A DNA stretch of 43,768 bases from Candidatus Hydrogenedentes bacterium ADurb.Bin170. GTDB taxonomy: Bacteria; Hydrogenedentota; Hydrogenedentia; Hydrogenedentales; CAITNO01. Positions 1-7,299 of this stretch are shown one piece after another. Numbering within the stretch: the first letter of the stretch is position 1; every line of letters starts with the position of its first letter. Position numbers and translations under genes: made by a program. The notes under the pieces are model-generated. The model was given only the letters and a program-made list of their open reading frames with translations, was not told where the DNA came from and searched no databases. The stretch spans positions 1-43,768 of the forward strand of contig MWCY01000023.1 of assembly GCA_002070275.1 (NCBI GenBank). The letters are read 5' to 3'.

Positions 1-127
1 AATGACGTGGGGGGAAGCAGGAATGACGAGAGCGGAACCGGAATGACGGAGGCGAGGGAAGCAGGGATGACGTGGGGGGAACCGAGGGAAGCAGGGATGA
101 CGTGGGAGGAGCAGGAATGACGGAGGG
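1..127. repeat. degenerate short tandem repeat tract
   Basis: The hexamer ATGACG occurs six times, at 2, 23, 43, 67, 97 and 117, spaced 20 to 30 bp apart. It usually follows GCAGG(A/G) and precedes a purine-rich G-run. The unit is therefore about 20-24 bp and imperfect, and the tract probably continues beyond the left edge. It lies just downstream of the phosphoesterase stop at 164. It has no constant repeat-spacer structure, so it is not a CRISPR array. Function is unknown; it resembles the dispersed GTCATTCC-type intergenic repeats seen in many bacterial genomes. Confidence 0.7.
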
Positions 128-163
128 GCTTTAAATGTTCGGGCCGGTTCCTAGTCCTGCTGA

Positions 164-1357
164 TCAGGGGACAATACTTTCCTTGTGGAGGATTTCGCCG
201 CCTTTACGGATGACCGTGACCTCCATGGCTTCGGGAGAAACATCCACGCGGACAGTGCCGTCGGTGGGATTGGTCATCAGGTGGAAGCGGTTGTCTCCGT
301 TTTCACCGGGGCGGCACCAGCTGAAGCGATGGGTATGTCCGCAGAGCCAGAGCTGCGTCCCGATCTCATTGAGGGGGCCACGCCAGAGCCGCCGTATTTC
401 CTGTTCGCCGAACCAGTCTTCCTCGGAAGTGGCGCAGGGCTGATGGGAGATCACCACTTTATAAGGCACCTTTTTCCACGCCTCTGATTTGAGTTCGTCG
501 AGGAGCCATGCCGTTTCTTCATCTCTGAATCGGACAAAGTCAACCATACCGGCGTATTCATTATGATCATCAGGTTTGTCTTCTCCTGAATCAAGTGCGA
601 GGAAATAGACACCGCCGTGCGTAAAAGCGTAATAGCTGCGCCCGCTGACCCCGGGGACATAATCGAAAAAGCGACGTGCCCAGGCGCCCCGGGTCTCATG
701 ATTGCCCCGCACATACACCAGGGGAATGGACGACCCGAACTGGCGTGCGCAGGCGTCGTAGAAGGCATTGAAAAACTGTTCATCGCTTTTGAAGTCATTG
801 ACAATATCGCCGTTCATAATCACGAAGTCGATGTCTTTCCAGTCCACGTCCTTGAACATGGCTTCCAGTCGCTCGCAATCGTCGTGAATGTCATTCCACA
901 TGACAAAAGAAAACTTTTTCTTTTCAGGATCGAGATGCCGGTAGGTAAAGATTTCACTTTCCACCGTTTTTCCGAACACAGGGACATAGGGATTATGAAA
1001 GTTGCGCATAGCCTTGGATATCAGCTGATAGCGGACGGTGGTGCCTGGCGTTAATCCGGTCAACCGCACAGCATGGCAGGTACTGTCGTTAGGGATCAGC
1101 CCGAGACTGCTTGCCACAGCCCGTTTGTTGAGGGTATCCCCTTCACCGTAACGCACTTCGCACAGAGCGGGCTTGCTGGTATGCCAGGTGACTGTAATTT
1201 CATTGCGCTGGGGCTGCTGCAGTACAGGGCCATGGGTGATGTGAATATTGCCCCGTTCTTTTCCTTCCGAAGCGAAGCCGCAGGCGGTGCCCAGAATCAA
1301 AGTCAGTGTTGCGGCGATAACGAGGGAACAGCGGTAATGCGGGGACACAAAGAACAT
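164..1357 (-). CDS. exported metallophosphoesterase with purple-acid-phosphatase-like N-terminal domain
   Basis: The 397-residue protein is a predicted calcineurin-like phosphoesterase acting outside the cytoplasm. It starts with a basic/hydrophobic signal peptide (about residues 1-29), followed by a fibronectin-III-like domain (about 35-135) of the kind that precedes the catalytic domain in purple acid phosphatases. The dimetal motifs then appear in order: WNDIHDD, NGDIVND, GNHE, SHQP and CGHTH. These are the expected metal ligands of the fold. The ATG at 1357 is preceded by AAAGG at 8 nt, which supports this start. The substrate cannot be read from sequence; phosphomonoesters or diesters, or cell-surface phosphate groups, are possible. 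It ends close to the repeat tract. Upstream is a glycosyltransferase gene on the same strand, 146 bp away. Confidence 0.85.
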   Translation of the reverse strand: MFFVSPHYRCSLVIAATLTLILGTACGFASEGKERGNIHITHGPVLQQPQRNEITVTWHTSKPALCEVRYGEGDTLNKRAVASSLGLIPNDSTCHAVRLTGLTPGTTVRYQLISKAMRNFHNPYVPVFGKTVESEIFTYRHLDPEKKKFSFVMWNDIHDDCERLEAMFKDVDWKDIDFVIMNGDIVNDFKSDEQFFNAFYDACARQFGSSIPLVYVRGNHETRGAWARRFFDYVPGVSGRSYYAFTHGGVYFLALDSGEDKPDDHNEYAGMVDFVRFRDEETAWLLDELKSEAWKKVPYKVVISHQPCATSEEDWFGEQEIRRLWRGPLNEIGTQLWLCGHTHRFSWCRPGENGDNRFHLMTNPTDGTVRVDVSPEAMEVTVIRKGGEILHKESIVP

Positions 1358-1503
1358 CGCACAAGCCTTTCTTTATTTTTTTTGGAAGCACAAAAGTACC
1401 CGTAGCAAACAAAGAAAGTGCGTTTTCTTTGGACCAGGCACCGGGCACCTTCAAACCTGCTCTTCAGTATACCCAAGGGCATGGAGAAAATAAAACGGCG
1501 GAA

Positions 1504-2433
1504 TTATTCGACTTCTTCCTGAATGATAAAAAGAGGCTTGCGCTGCGTTTCAATATAGATGCGACCCACGTACTCGCATACAATGCCGAGTGCACACAGG
1601 TGTACGCCGCCAAAAAAAAGAAACGCCGCAAGAATAATTTCGAGCTGGGAAACATTGTCGTTCATCAATCCGGAAATAATTCCATGCAGGGTAAGCAGCA
1701 CGCCTGCACCCGCACTGAGCACACCCAGCACGCCAATGGTCTGCAGAGGCAGGATCGTCACGGTGGTGATCAGATCGAAACCGGTTCGAAACAGTTTGAC
1801 CAGGCTGTACCGGCTGGATCCGTACTGGCGACGGGCATGGCGCACTTTGACTTCCGTCACCTTGCCTCCCAGCATGGCGGCATCGACAGGGAGATAGCGG
1901 CAGCGATGGGAAAATTCCGTCATGTGCTTAACCAGCTGCCTCCGGAAACCCTTGAGCGAACAGCCGTGGTCATGAAGCGGGAACCCGGTGGCATGTCCTG
2001 TATAGCGATTCAGAAATCGCGACATAATTTTCCGGAAGGGATTGTCATGCCGGTTGACCCGCCATCCGCCCACCATGTCGTACCCTGCCTCCAGTTTTTC
2101 ATAAAGGATCGGGATATCTTCCGGATACACCTGCAGATCCGCATCGAGCATAAAGACATAGTCACCCTGCGCCTGCGAGAATCCGGCATAAAGTGCGGGG
2201 CTCTGCCCGAAGTTCCTGGAGAGAAGAAGGATGCGCCAGCGCGGATCTTTTTTCCGGATATCTTTGAGAATATCCACCGAGCTATCTGTACTTCCATCAT
2301 TGACGGCGATAACTTCATAGGGCTGCCCCATCTGCTCCAGCGTGGCAGTGATCCGCTCATAAAGCTCCGCCAGACTCCGTTCTTCATTAAAGATAGGGAT
2401 GACCACGGATATTTTCAGTGTGTCTTCGCTCAT
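1504..2433 (-). CDS. GT2-family glycosyltransferase, DPM1/GtrB/ArnC type, membrane-anchored
   Basis: A 309-residue family 2 glycosyltransferase. It shows the GT-A start SVVIPIFNEE, the nucleotide-binding NDGSTDSS, the RNFGQ segment typical of dolichol/undecaprenyl-phosphate sugar transferases, and the DxD-type motif DADLQ. Two hydrophobic segments near the C-terminus (about 230-255 and 263-290) match the usual membrane anchor of the GtrB/ArnC/DPM1 group. Members transfer a sugar from a nucleotide donor to undecaprenyl phosphate at the inner face of the membrane for later use in glycan or protein glycosylation. The sugar is not predictable. The ATG is preceded by GAGGAA at 8 nt. A near-consensus promoter lies between it and cysK, so it can be transcribed alone. 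Confidence 0.9.
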   Translation of the reverse strand: MSEDTLKISVVIPIFNEERSLAELYERITATLEQMGQPYEVIAVNDGSTDSSVDILKDIRKKDPRWRILLLSRNFGQSPALYAGFSQAQGDYVFMLDADLQVYPEDIPILYEKLEAGYDMVGGWRVNRHDNPFRKIMSRFLNRYTGHATGFPLHDHGCSLKGFRRQLVKHMTEFSHRCRYLPVDAAMLGGKVTEVKVRHARRQYGSSRYSLVKLFRTGFDLITTVTILPLQTIGVLGVLSAGAGVLLTLHGIISGLMNDNVSQLEIILAAFLFFGGVHLCALGIVCEYVGRIYIETQRKPLFIIQEEVE

Positions 2434-2505
2434 GAACGTGCTTCCTCATTGGCATTATGGGGAACTGGGAGCCGATCTTCCATTGATCTGCTTCTTTTGA
2501 AAGGC

Positions 2506-2534
2506 ATCATATCGGAAGTGAACAAAGGAGTCAA
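2506..2534 (-). promoter_or_regulatory. sigma-70-type promoter of the GT2 gene
   Basis: On the minus strand TTGACT (2529-2534) is followed after exactly 17 bp by TATGAT (2506-2511). Each hexamer matches the consensus at five of six positions. The start of transcription would be near 2499, giving a leader of about 66 nt to the ATG at 2433. It sits in the gap after the cysK stop codon, so the GT2 gene need not depend on cysK transcription. Confidence 0.65.
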
Positions 2535-2554
2535 CAAAAATGTCTGTTTGCGGT

Positions 2555-3442
2555 TTACATAAGCGCTGTGCTGAAATACCGCTCCGCACGGTCGGGCAGG
2601 ACGGTAACAACATTGCCCCGGATATGGGGAGCCGCCTGCCGTGCCGCCCAAACGTTGGCACCTGAGGAAATCCCTACCAGCAGACCATGTTCCGTGCCCA
2701 GTTCTCTGGTTGTCCGGATCGCGTCTTCATCGGTCACCTCCACGACCTCATCGATCATGGACACATCGAGTACAGCGGGGATAAATCCGTCACCGATCCC
2801 CTGAATCTGGTGCAGCCCGGGCTCGTGCCCCAGCAGTGCCGACACGTTTTTCGGCTCCACGGCAATGAGCCGGATGTTCGGATTATGTTCTTTAAGAAAA
2901 CGGCCCACTCCCTGCAGGGTGCCGCCGCTGCCCACGCCCGCAATAAAACAGGCAATGTCACCGCCTGTCTGTTCCCAGAGTTCCCGGGCGGTATTTTCAT
3001 AGTGCGCCCGGGGATTATCGGGGTTTTCAAACTGCTGGGGTACAAACACTCTCGGATCAGATGCTTTCATCTCCTGAACCCGTTTCACGGATCCGGCGAT
3101 GCTGTCTTCCGCCGGGGTCAGGGTCAGCTGCGCACCGAGGGCACGGATCAGCCGCTTGCGCTCTTCGCTCATGTTTTCCGGCATGACAATATGAACATCA
3201 TAGCCTTTCAGTCTTCCGACCAGAGCAATACCGATCCCGGTGTTTCCGGAAGTGGGTTCAACGATGAGCGCACCCGCCCGCAGTTCTCCCCGTGCTTCGG
3301 CGCCTTCCAGCATGGCAAGCGCCACTCTGTCTTTGATACTTCCGCCGGGATTCAGAAACTCCGCTTTGGCAAAAATCGCTTCGCTACCCAGCTGCAGCAG
3401 CGGTGTGTTGCCGATGAGATGTAAAACAGTGTCGGTAAGCAT
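2555..3442 (-). CDS. cysK: cysteine synthase (O-acetylserine sulfhydrylase), PLP-dependent
   Basis: The 295-residue cytoplasmic enzyme makes L-cysteine from O-acetylserine and sulfide. The start IGNTPLLQL is the family signature. The PLP lysine lies in PGGSIKDR, the substrate loop is TSGNTG, the phosphate-binding loop is GVGSGGT, and the C-terminal segment VTVLPDRAERYFST is diagnostic of cysteine synthases. Length is slightly short for CysK (about 310) because the N-terminus and one loop are compact, closer to CysM/archaeal-like forms. The start codon lies inside a 14-bp perfect palindrome, and the nearest Shine-Dalgarno (AGGAG) is 13 nt upstream, a long spacing. Downstream is the GT2 gene; upstream is the GHMP kinase, 75 bp away on the same strand. 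Confidence 0.93.
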   Translation of the reverse strand: MLTDTVLHLIGNTPLLQLGSEAIFAKAEFLNPGGSIKDRVALAMLEGAEARGELRAGALIVEPTSGNTGIGIALVGRLKGYDVHIVMPENMSEERKRLIRALGAQLTLTPAEDSIAGSVKRVQEMKASDPRVFVPQQFENPDNPRAHYENTARELWEQTGGDIACFIAGVGSGGTLQGVGRFLKEHNPNIRLIAVEPKNVSALLGHEPGLHQIQGIGDGFIPAVLDVSMIDEVVEVTDEDAIRTTRELGTEHGLLVGISSGANVWAARQAAPHIRGNVVTVLPDRAERYFSTALM

Positions 3443-3448
3443 GCTTAC
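3435..3448. promoter_or_regulatory. 14-bp palindrome covering the cysK start codon
   Basis: GTAAGCATGCTTAC is a perfect palindrome whose centre contains the ATG of cysK (3440-3442 on the minus strand). In RNA the arms could pair only with a tight or no loop, so a protein-binding site or a dimer-forming RNA element is as likely as a start-codon hairpin. Function is unproven. Confidence 0.4.
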
Positions 3449-3517
3449 GGTGATTCTCCTGCAATGGTTTCTAAAGCGCTACGATACAGAGAAAGAATCA
3501 GTCAATTCAACCCTGCT

Positions 3518-5191
3518 TCAGAAGGGCAGAAGAATTTCTCCGGCACCTGAGACGGCATGATTTGCCACAACCCATTCCTGAACCGGCGTGGAACGCAAGA
3601 CGTCGTCGCCGCCGGAAACATTCGCATAACGCCGGGACTGCATGCACTGCAGAATCGCCTGCCGCACCTGCTCTTCTTTGCTGCGGCTGCACAAGGCAAG
3701 AACGGCACCGGCGATGCCTGCACCGGTAAGGGAGGCGCCGAATGCGCCCCCGTCAATGGCGGCGTCGACCAGCATATCCAGCGCCGGACTGCTGGCGCCG
3801 TACCAACCGGGAATCAGCTCCACAGGCAAGGCATGCGCCGCCTGATTCTTCAGAGCCGTGTCCCGTACATTCGCCTTGAAAGGATTTCCCTCCTTACTGG
3901 CTACCCGATCCCCTGCATGCCCCAACGACATAAGCCGTCCCGCCAGCGCGTAATTTTTTTCCTGCAGCACAAGGGGAAATCGCTGAGCCCGTGCCGATTC
4001 GGCGATACCGAAAAGAAGCGGCCCCCGCAGTGGAATCTGGTCAGGCTTTTCTTTCTCGGGCACCCCGTCGAAATAGAGGGCATAATCCCGTTCCAGATTA
4101 TCAGGCGCATACCGTTTTTTCAGATCGGACAGCGAAATGGTCTCGGGGATTGACTGAAGCAGATTCATAAGCGCCGACATGCCGCCCAATGCCTCCGGCG
4201 TCACCTCCGACAGACGGTGCATACGAGAAACTTTTTCTGCAGGGTATCCGGCCCTGAACAGTTCCGCCTGCAGCACATTGAGCGCCATGGAATAGGCAAA
4301 ACGGTTCAGGGAATACTGCACACGCTCCGCTCCGCTGAGCATCCGTGTAGTACAGGAATTGACCACCAGCAATGACAGGTCATCAGGAAAGGGAATATAT
4401 TTACCGGCGTGCACATCCGGATCATCAGGATCTATCGCCACATGAAAAATCTGATCACGCTGCCCCGCGAGGATTGCCGCCTGATCGCTCAGCCCGCTGC
4501 GTGCTCCCGCATACCATTCCACATCGCGGCTTGCCAAAAGCAGATGCGGCAGGGAAAGGGAAAGGCCATTGAAAGCAGCAAACGCCATCAGTGAGACCAG
4601 ATTCAGCGCCGTGGAAGAACTGAGCGAAGCGCCTACAGGAAGATCGCTTGCCACCATCGCTGTCACACCGGTCAGACCTTTGGCGGGAAACTGATGCTGC
4701 AGCCGCAATGCGGCACCGAGGCAGTATCTGCTCCAATCCGCTGTACCCGGCGTGAAGGAATCTGCGGTAACAGTCTGAAGCCAGGAAGCATCCGAGCGTA
4801 TAAAACGGCTCTGATCTGCCAAATCCCATTCGGTTTGATTATAACCGGAAAGGCAGCTGACCAGAGTACAGCGTGACGAAGCGGAAGACGCCGCCACCAT
4901 CACCACTTCCCGCTGGTGCGTCATGAGATTCATCCATCCGCCATGGGTGTCTACATGCATGCCCCGGAGGTTCAGCCGCCCGGGTGCCCGGAAAATTCGG
5001 ACAGGGAGATCACCAAAGCGCACCAAAAATGCCAGTATAGCCTGATGCAGCAGTTTTTTTCTTTCAGCAAGAACCTGCTGATCTGATCCGTAGATATTCT
5101 GAAGAAAGACATCGTGACGGCTTTCCGTCAGTCGACTCAGCCATTCGTTGGCATATAAACTGCCAGCGTCGGACATAGACTCTTTAATCAT
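3518..5191 (-). CDS. enlarged GHMP-family sugar kinase, galactokinase-like
   Basis: A 557-residue GHMP kinase, well above the roughly 390 residues of ordinary galactokinase. An N-terminal helical extension of about 65 residues precedes the first motif. That motif reads APGRLNLRGMHVDTHGG, where galactokinases have GRVNLIGEHTDYNGG: the His and Asp are kept, but the Glu that contacts the sugar is Met. The ATP-binding motif 2 is LPVGASLSSSTALN, and motif 3 near the C-terminus is GASLTGAGIAGAV. About 100 extra residues lie between motifs 2 and 3. The reaction is therefore ATP-dependent phosphorylation of a sugar, but galactose is not assured. Start: ATG 5191 is the longest; ATG 5176 is also possible, and neither has a strong ribosome site. 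A TATAAT hexamer lies at 5259-5264 upstream. Confidence 0.8.
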   Translation of the reverse strand: MIKESMSDAGSLYANEWLSRLTESRHDVFLQNIYGSDQQVLAERKKLLHQAILAFLVRFGDLPVRIFRAPGRLNLRGMHVDTHGGWMNLMTHQREVVMVAASSASSRCTLVSCLSGYNQTEWDLADQSRFIRSDASWLQTVTADSFTPGTADWSRYCLGAALRLQHQFPAKGLTGVTAMVASDLPVGASLSSSTALNLVSLMAFAAFNGLSLSLPHLLLASRDVEWYAGARSGLSDQAAILAGQRDQIFHVAIDPDDPDVHAGKYIPFPDDLSLLVVNSCTTRMLSGAERVQYSLNRFAYSMALNVLQAELFRAGYPAEKVSRMHRLSEVTPEALGGMSALMNLLQSIPETISLSDLKKRYAPDNLERDYALYFDGVPEKEKPDQIPLRGPLLFGIAESARAQRFPLVLQEKNYALAGRLMSLGHAGDRVASKEGNPFKANVRDTALKNQAAHALPVELIPGWYGASSPALDMLVDAAIDGGAFGASLTGAGIAGAVLALCSRSKEEQVRQAILQCMQSRRYANVSGGDDVLRSTPVQEWVVANHAVSGAGEILLPF

Positions 5192-5258
5192 TATTTGTAA
5201 CCCAGAACACAGAATGCTTGCCGCATGAAAAATAAGGGAGAAAACGGTCTGATCACTT

Positions 5259-5264
5259 ATTATA
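5259..5264 (-). promoter_or_regulatory. candidate -10 element for the GHMP kinase gene
   Basis: A perfect TATAAT on the minus strand lies 68 bp upstream of the ATG at 5191 in an AT-rich divergent intergenic region (5192-5480). No good -35 hexamer is found at 16-18 bp, so it is a weak call. A TGATCA palindrome lies close to the expected transcription start, and another further upstream. Confidence 0.3.
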
Positions 5265-5424
5265 TCTAAAAATCAATAAAGAAGGCATACTTTTAACCTG
5301 ATCAGCGTTTACTTTAACAAAAAGACTGCCGGCATGAATTTCCGGTTTCGACTCATATGCATATAGTCAGCAGTTTAATGGTATACTTGTATATATTTAT
5401 ATTGCTGATACTGTGTCTGTGGTG

Positions 5425-5459
5425 TGGTCTTATATTTTTTTATTTTACTGGTCTTATAT
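5425..5459. repeat. 11-bp direct repeat upstream of the PEGA/FGE lipoprotein gene
   Basis: TGGTCTTATAT occurs at 5425-5435 and again at 5449-5459, 24 bp start to start (about two helical turns), immediately before the ribosome site of the gene at 5481. It could be a regulator site or simply AT-rich sequence duplication. I could not place a convincing promoter in this gap. Confidence 0.4.
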
Positions 5460-5480
5460 AAATTGAAGGAAATGGCAGAC

Positions 5481-6857
5481 ATGAAACCCGGAAACCGGAA
5501 GGGACGGGTCGTTGCCGCCGGTCTTTTGCTGGCAATGATCCTGCTCACGGGGTGTGGCGGCGGGAAGGGGAAACACGATCTTCTGGTCAGTGTGACTATC
5601 GATACACTGCCGGTGCAGGGCGCTTCCGTCCTGATGATGGGTGTTGATCAGGGGGTTACGCCGGTCACGGTGCATGAAGTACCGCCCGGCGACTACGAGG
5701 TAATCCTTCGCCTGGACAAGTACCGCCGCGCCATAGAGTCGATTAAAGTAACAGAGGAGCCCGAACAGATTTTCAGGATAGAACTGGAACCGATTCTGGG
5801 CTTTCTGTCCATTACCACCCAGCCTGCCGATGCGGAGGTGCTGCTGAACGGCGAGTCTCTGGGAAAAGCACCTATTGTCAAACATGCGCTTCAGGTAGGC
5901 GAATACAGTTATGAAGTAGTTCACCCGGACTATTATCCCGTTCAGAACACCTTCGTCATGGAAGACAACTTCAAAATGGAGTTTACTCATGAGTTGCGGC
6001 CTCTGGAATCGGAACTGATCGTGACTTCCCGGCCGAGTTCCGCCAGTATCTGGCTGAACAATCTTCCTCAGGCACAGAAGACACCCGCAAAGCTGGTACT
6101 GCGCCCGGGTCGTTATCTGGTCAGCACCTACACCGACGGCTATGTGCAGGTGGATGAGCTGGTCGATCTGAAAGCGAACGAATCTCATTCGGTGGAAATG
6201 CGCATGTCGCCGGGCAAGGTACCGCAGGGCATGACACTGGTTCCCGGCGGTGAGTTTACCATGGGTGCCGACGACAGCGCACCAGACGAGCGCCCCGCCC
6301 GTAAGATTATGGTAAAGCCTTTTTATATGGATCGCTTTGAAGTAACCAATCAGGCCTTCAAACAGGTTTTTCCGGACCACAAGTATCTGGAAGGTCAGGA
6401 CAGCCTGCCCGCTCTCGGCATTTCCTGGACTCAGGCAGTGAAGTACTGCGAAACCGTAGGCAAGCGCCTGCCAACGGAAGCGGAATGGGAAAAGGCAGCC
6501 CGCGGTACGGACGGACGCATCTATCCCTGGGGCGAAGTGTTTGTGCCCGGCTATGCCAATACGTCGGAATCCGGCATCGGTGTGGCGACACGGGTCGGCA
6601 ATTTTTTTGAAGCCTCCTCTGTTTACGGATGTATGGATCTGTCGGGCAACGCTTATGAATGGGTCTTTGACTGGTACGAAGCCTACCCTGGCAATACGGA
6701 CGTCACCAAGGACTACGGTCAGATTTTCCGTGTCCTCCGGGGCGGCTCCTACAAGGGCGATAAATTTGAGGCACGGTCGGCGGCGCGCCATTTTGACCGG
6801 GTAGATTCGAACAGGCGTGATTATGGCTGCCGCTGTGCCATGGATGCCCGGGACTGA
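5481..6857 (+). CDS. lipoprotein with three PEGA domains and a C-terminal FGE/sulfatase-modifying-factor fold domain
   Basis: The 458-residue product starts with a lipoprotein signal peptide (lipobox LLTGC, Cys at about residue 26), so it is probably membrane-anchored in the periplasm or on the cell surface. Three PEGA-type beta domains follow (about 32-90, 95-165 and 170-245), each with the P-x-G-x-Y hairpin (PPGDYEV, QVGEYSY, RPGRYLV). The remainder (about 250-458) is an FGE-fold domain: PGGEFTMG, EVTNQAF, KRLPTEAEWEKAARG, YPWG, SGNAYEWVFDW, VLRGGSY and GCRCA. The two catalytic cysteines of true formylglycine-generating enzymes, just after the GGSY segment, are absent (GGSYKGDKFEARSA), so a binding rather than oxidase role is likely. 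The ATG at 5481 is chosen because AAGGAA lies 9 nt upstream; the frame stays open upstream to a GTG at 5424, without a better site. Confidence 0.88.
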   Translation: MKPGNRKGRVVAAGLLLAMILLTGCGGGKGKHDLLVSVTIDTLPVQGASVLMMGVDQGVTPVTVHEVPPGDYEVILRLDKYRRAIESIKVTEEPEQIFRIELEPILGFLSITTQPADAEVLLNGESLGKAPIVKHALQVGEYSYEVVHPDYYPVQNTFVMEDNFKMEFTHELRPLESELIVTSRPSSASIWLNNLPQAQKTPAKLVLRPGRYLVSTYTDGYVQVDELVDLKANESHSVEMRMSPGKVPQGMTLVPGGEFTMGADDSAPDERPARKIMVKPFYMDRFEVTNQAFKQVFPDHKYLEGQDSLPALGISWTQAVKYCETVGKRLPTEAEWEKAARGTDGRIYPWGEVFVPGYANTSESGIGVATRVGNFFEASSVYGCMDLSGNAYEWVFDWYEAYPGNTDVTKDYGQIFRVLRGGSYKGDKFEARSAARHFDRVDSNRRDYGCRCAMDARD

Positions 6858-6911
6858 TCCTTTACGCAGAAACTGACAAAGGCACTGATGCCCGTCCCGC
6901 TGTAGCACTTT

Positions 6912-6942
6912 CGCACAACGGTGTGCGTGCGGCTCTTTTTTT
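6912..6942 (+). terminator. weak candidate terminator after the PEGA/FGE gene
   Basis: CGCAC (6912-6916) and GTGCG (6923-6927) can pair with a 6-nt loop. A run of eight T starts at 6935, but eight bases separate stem and T-run, so termination would be inefficient at best. The gap 6858-6971 holds nothing else recognised. Confidence 0.3.
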
Positions 6943-6971
6943 AACAGTAACGGAGTCCTGAAATACAGGTC

Positions 6972-7268
6972 ATGAAAACAAATCCCCTCCCCCATGAGAA
7001 AATTTTGTACATATGTCTTAATGAGCGAGAAACGGGTGAGTGCTGCGGCGGAAAAGGCTCGGCCGCACTGCATGGGAAACTGAAATCAGCGATTCGGGAG
7101 CGGGGCCTTTCCTCACGCATCCGTATCAGCCGTTCGGGATGCCAGGGCAGGTGCGGAGATGGACCCAACGCACAGCTCTTCCCGGATAACCTCTGGTTTT
7201 CCGGCATTACCGAATCGGATATAGATCTGCTTCTGGATAAACTGACAGAAGACAGCCCTTCCCGTTGA
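6972..7268 (+). CDS. small thioredoxin-like [2Fe-2S] ferredoxin
   Basis: A 98-residue protein of the thioredoxin-fold [2Fe-2S] ferredoxin family, similar to Clostridium pasteurianum-type 2Fe-2S ferredoxins and the C-terminal domain of NuoE. It starts ILYICLNERETGECCGG and carries a later pair in SGCQGRCGDGPN, giving the cysteines expected for cluster ligation. It would carry one electron in the cytoplasm. The ATG at 6972 has only a weak upstream GGT(C), so translation may be modest. The enoyl-CoA hydratase gene follows after 31 bp with its own strong ribosome site, suggesting co-transcription. An electron-transfer role beside acyl-CoA metabolism is an inference. Confidence 0.85.
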   Translation: MKTNPLPHEKILYICLNERETGECCGGKGSAALHGKLKSAIRERGLSSRIRISRSGCQGRCGDGPNAQLFPDNLWFSGITESDIDLLLDKLTEDSPSR

Positions 7269-7299
7269 CACGTCTGATGTAAACAAAAAGGAAGACCCC

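Noticed and set aside
1-127. CRISPR-like array
   Set aside because: The repeats are degenerate, only about 6-14 bp are shared, and the spacing varies with no unique spacers of equal length; no cas genes are present.
6235-6857. Formylglycine-generating enzyme activity
   Set aside because: The active-site cysteines after the GGSY segment are missing, so only the fold is claimed.
5454-7073. Minus-strand open frame of 539 codons
   Set aside because: It is antisense to the PEGA/FGE-fold lipoprotein gene and the start of the ferredoxin gene, both strongly supported.
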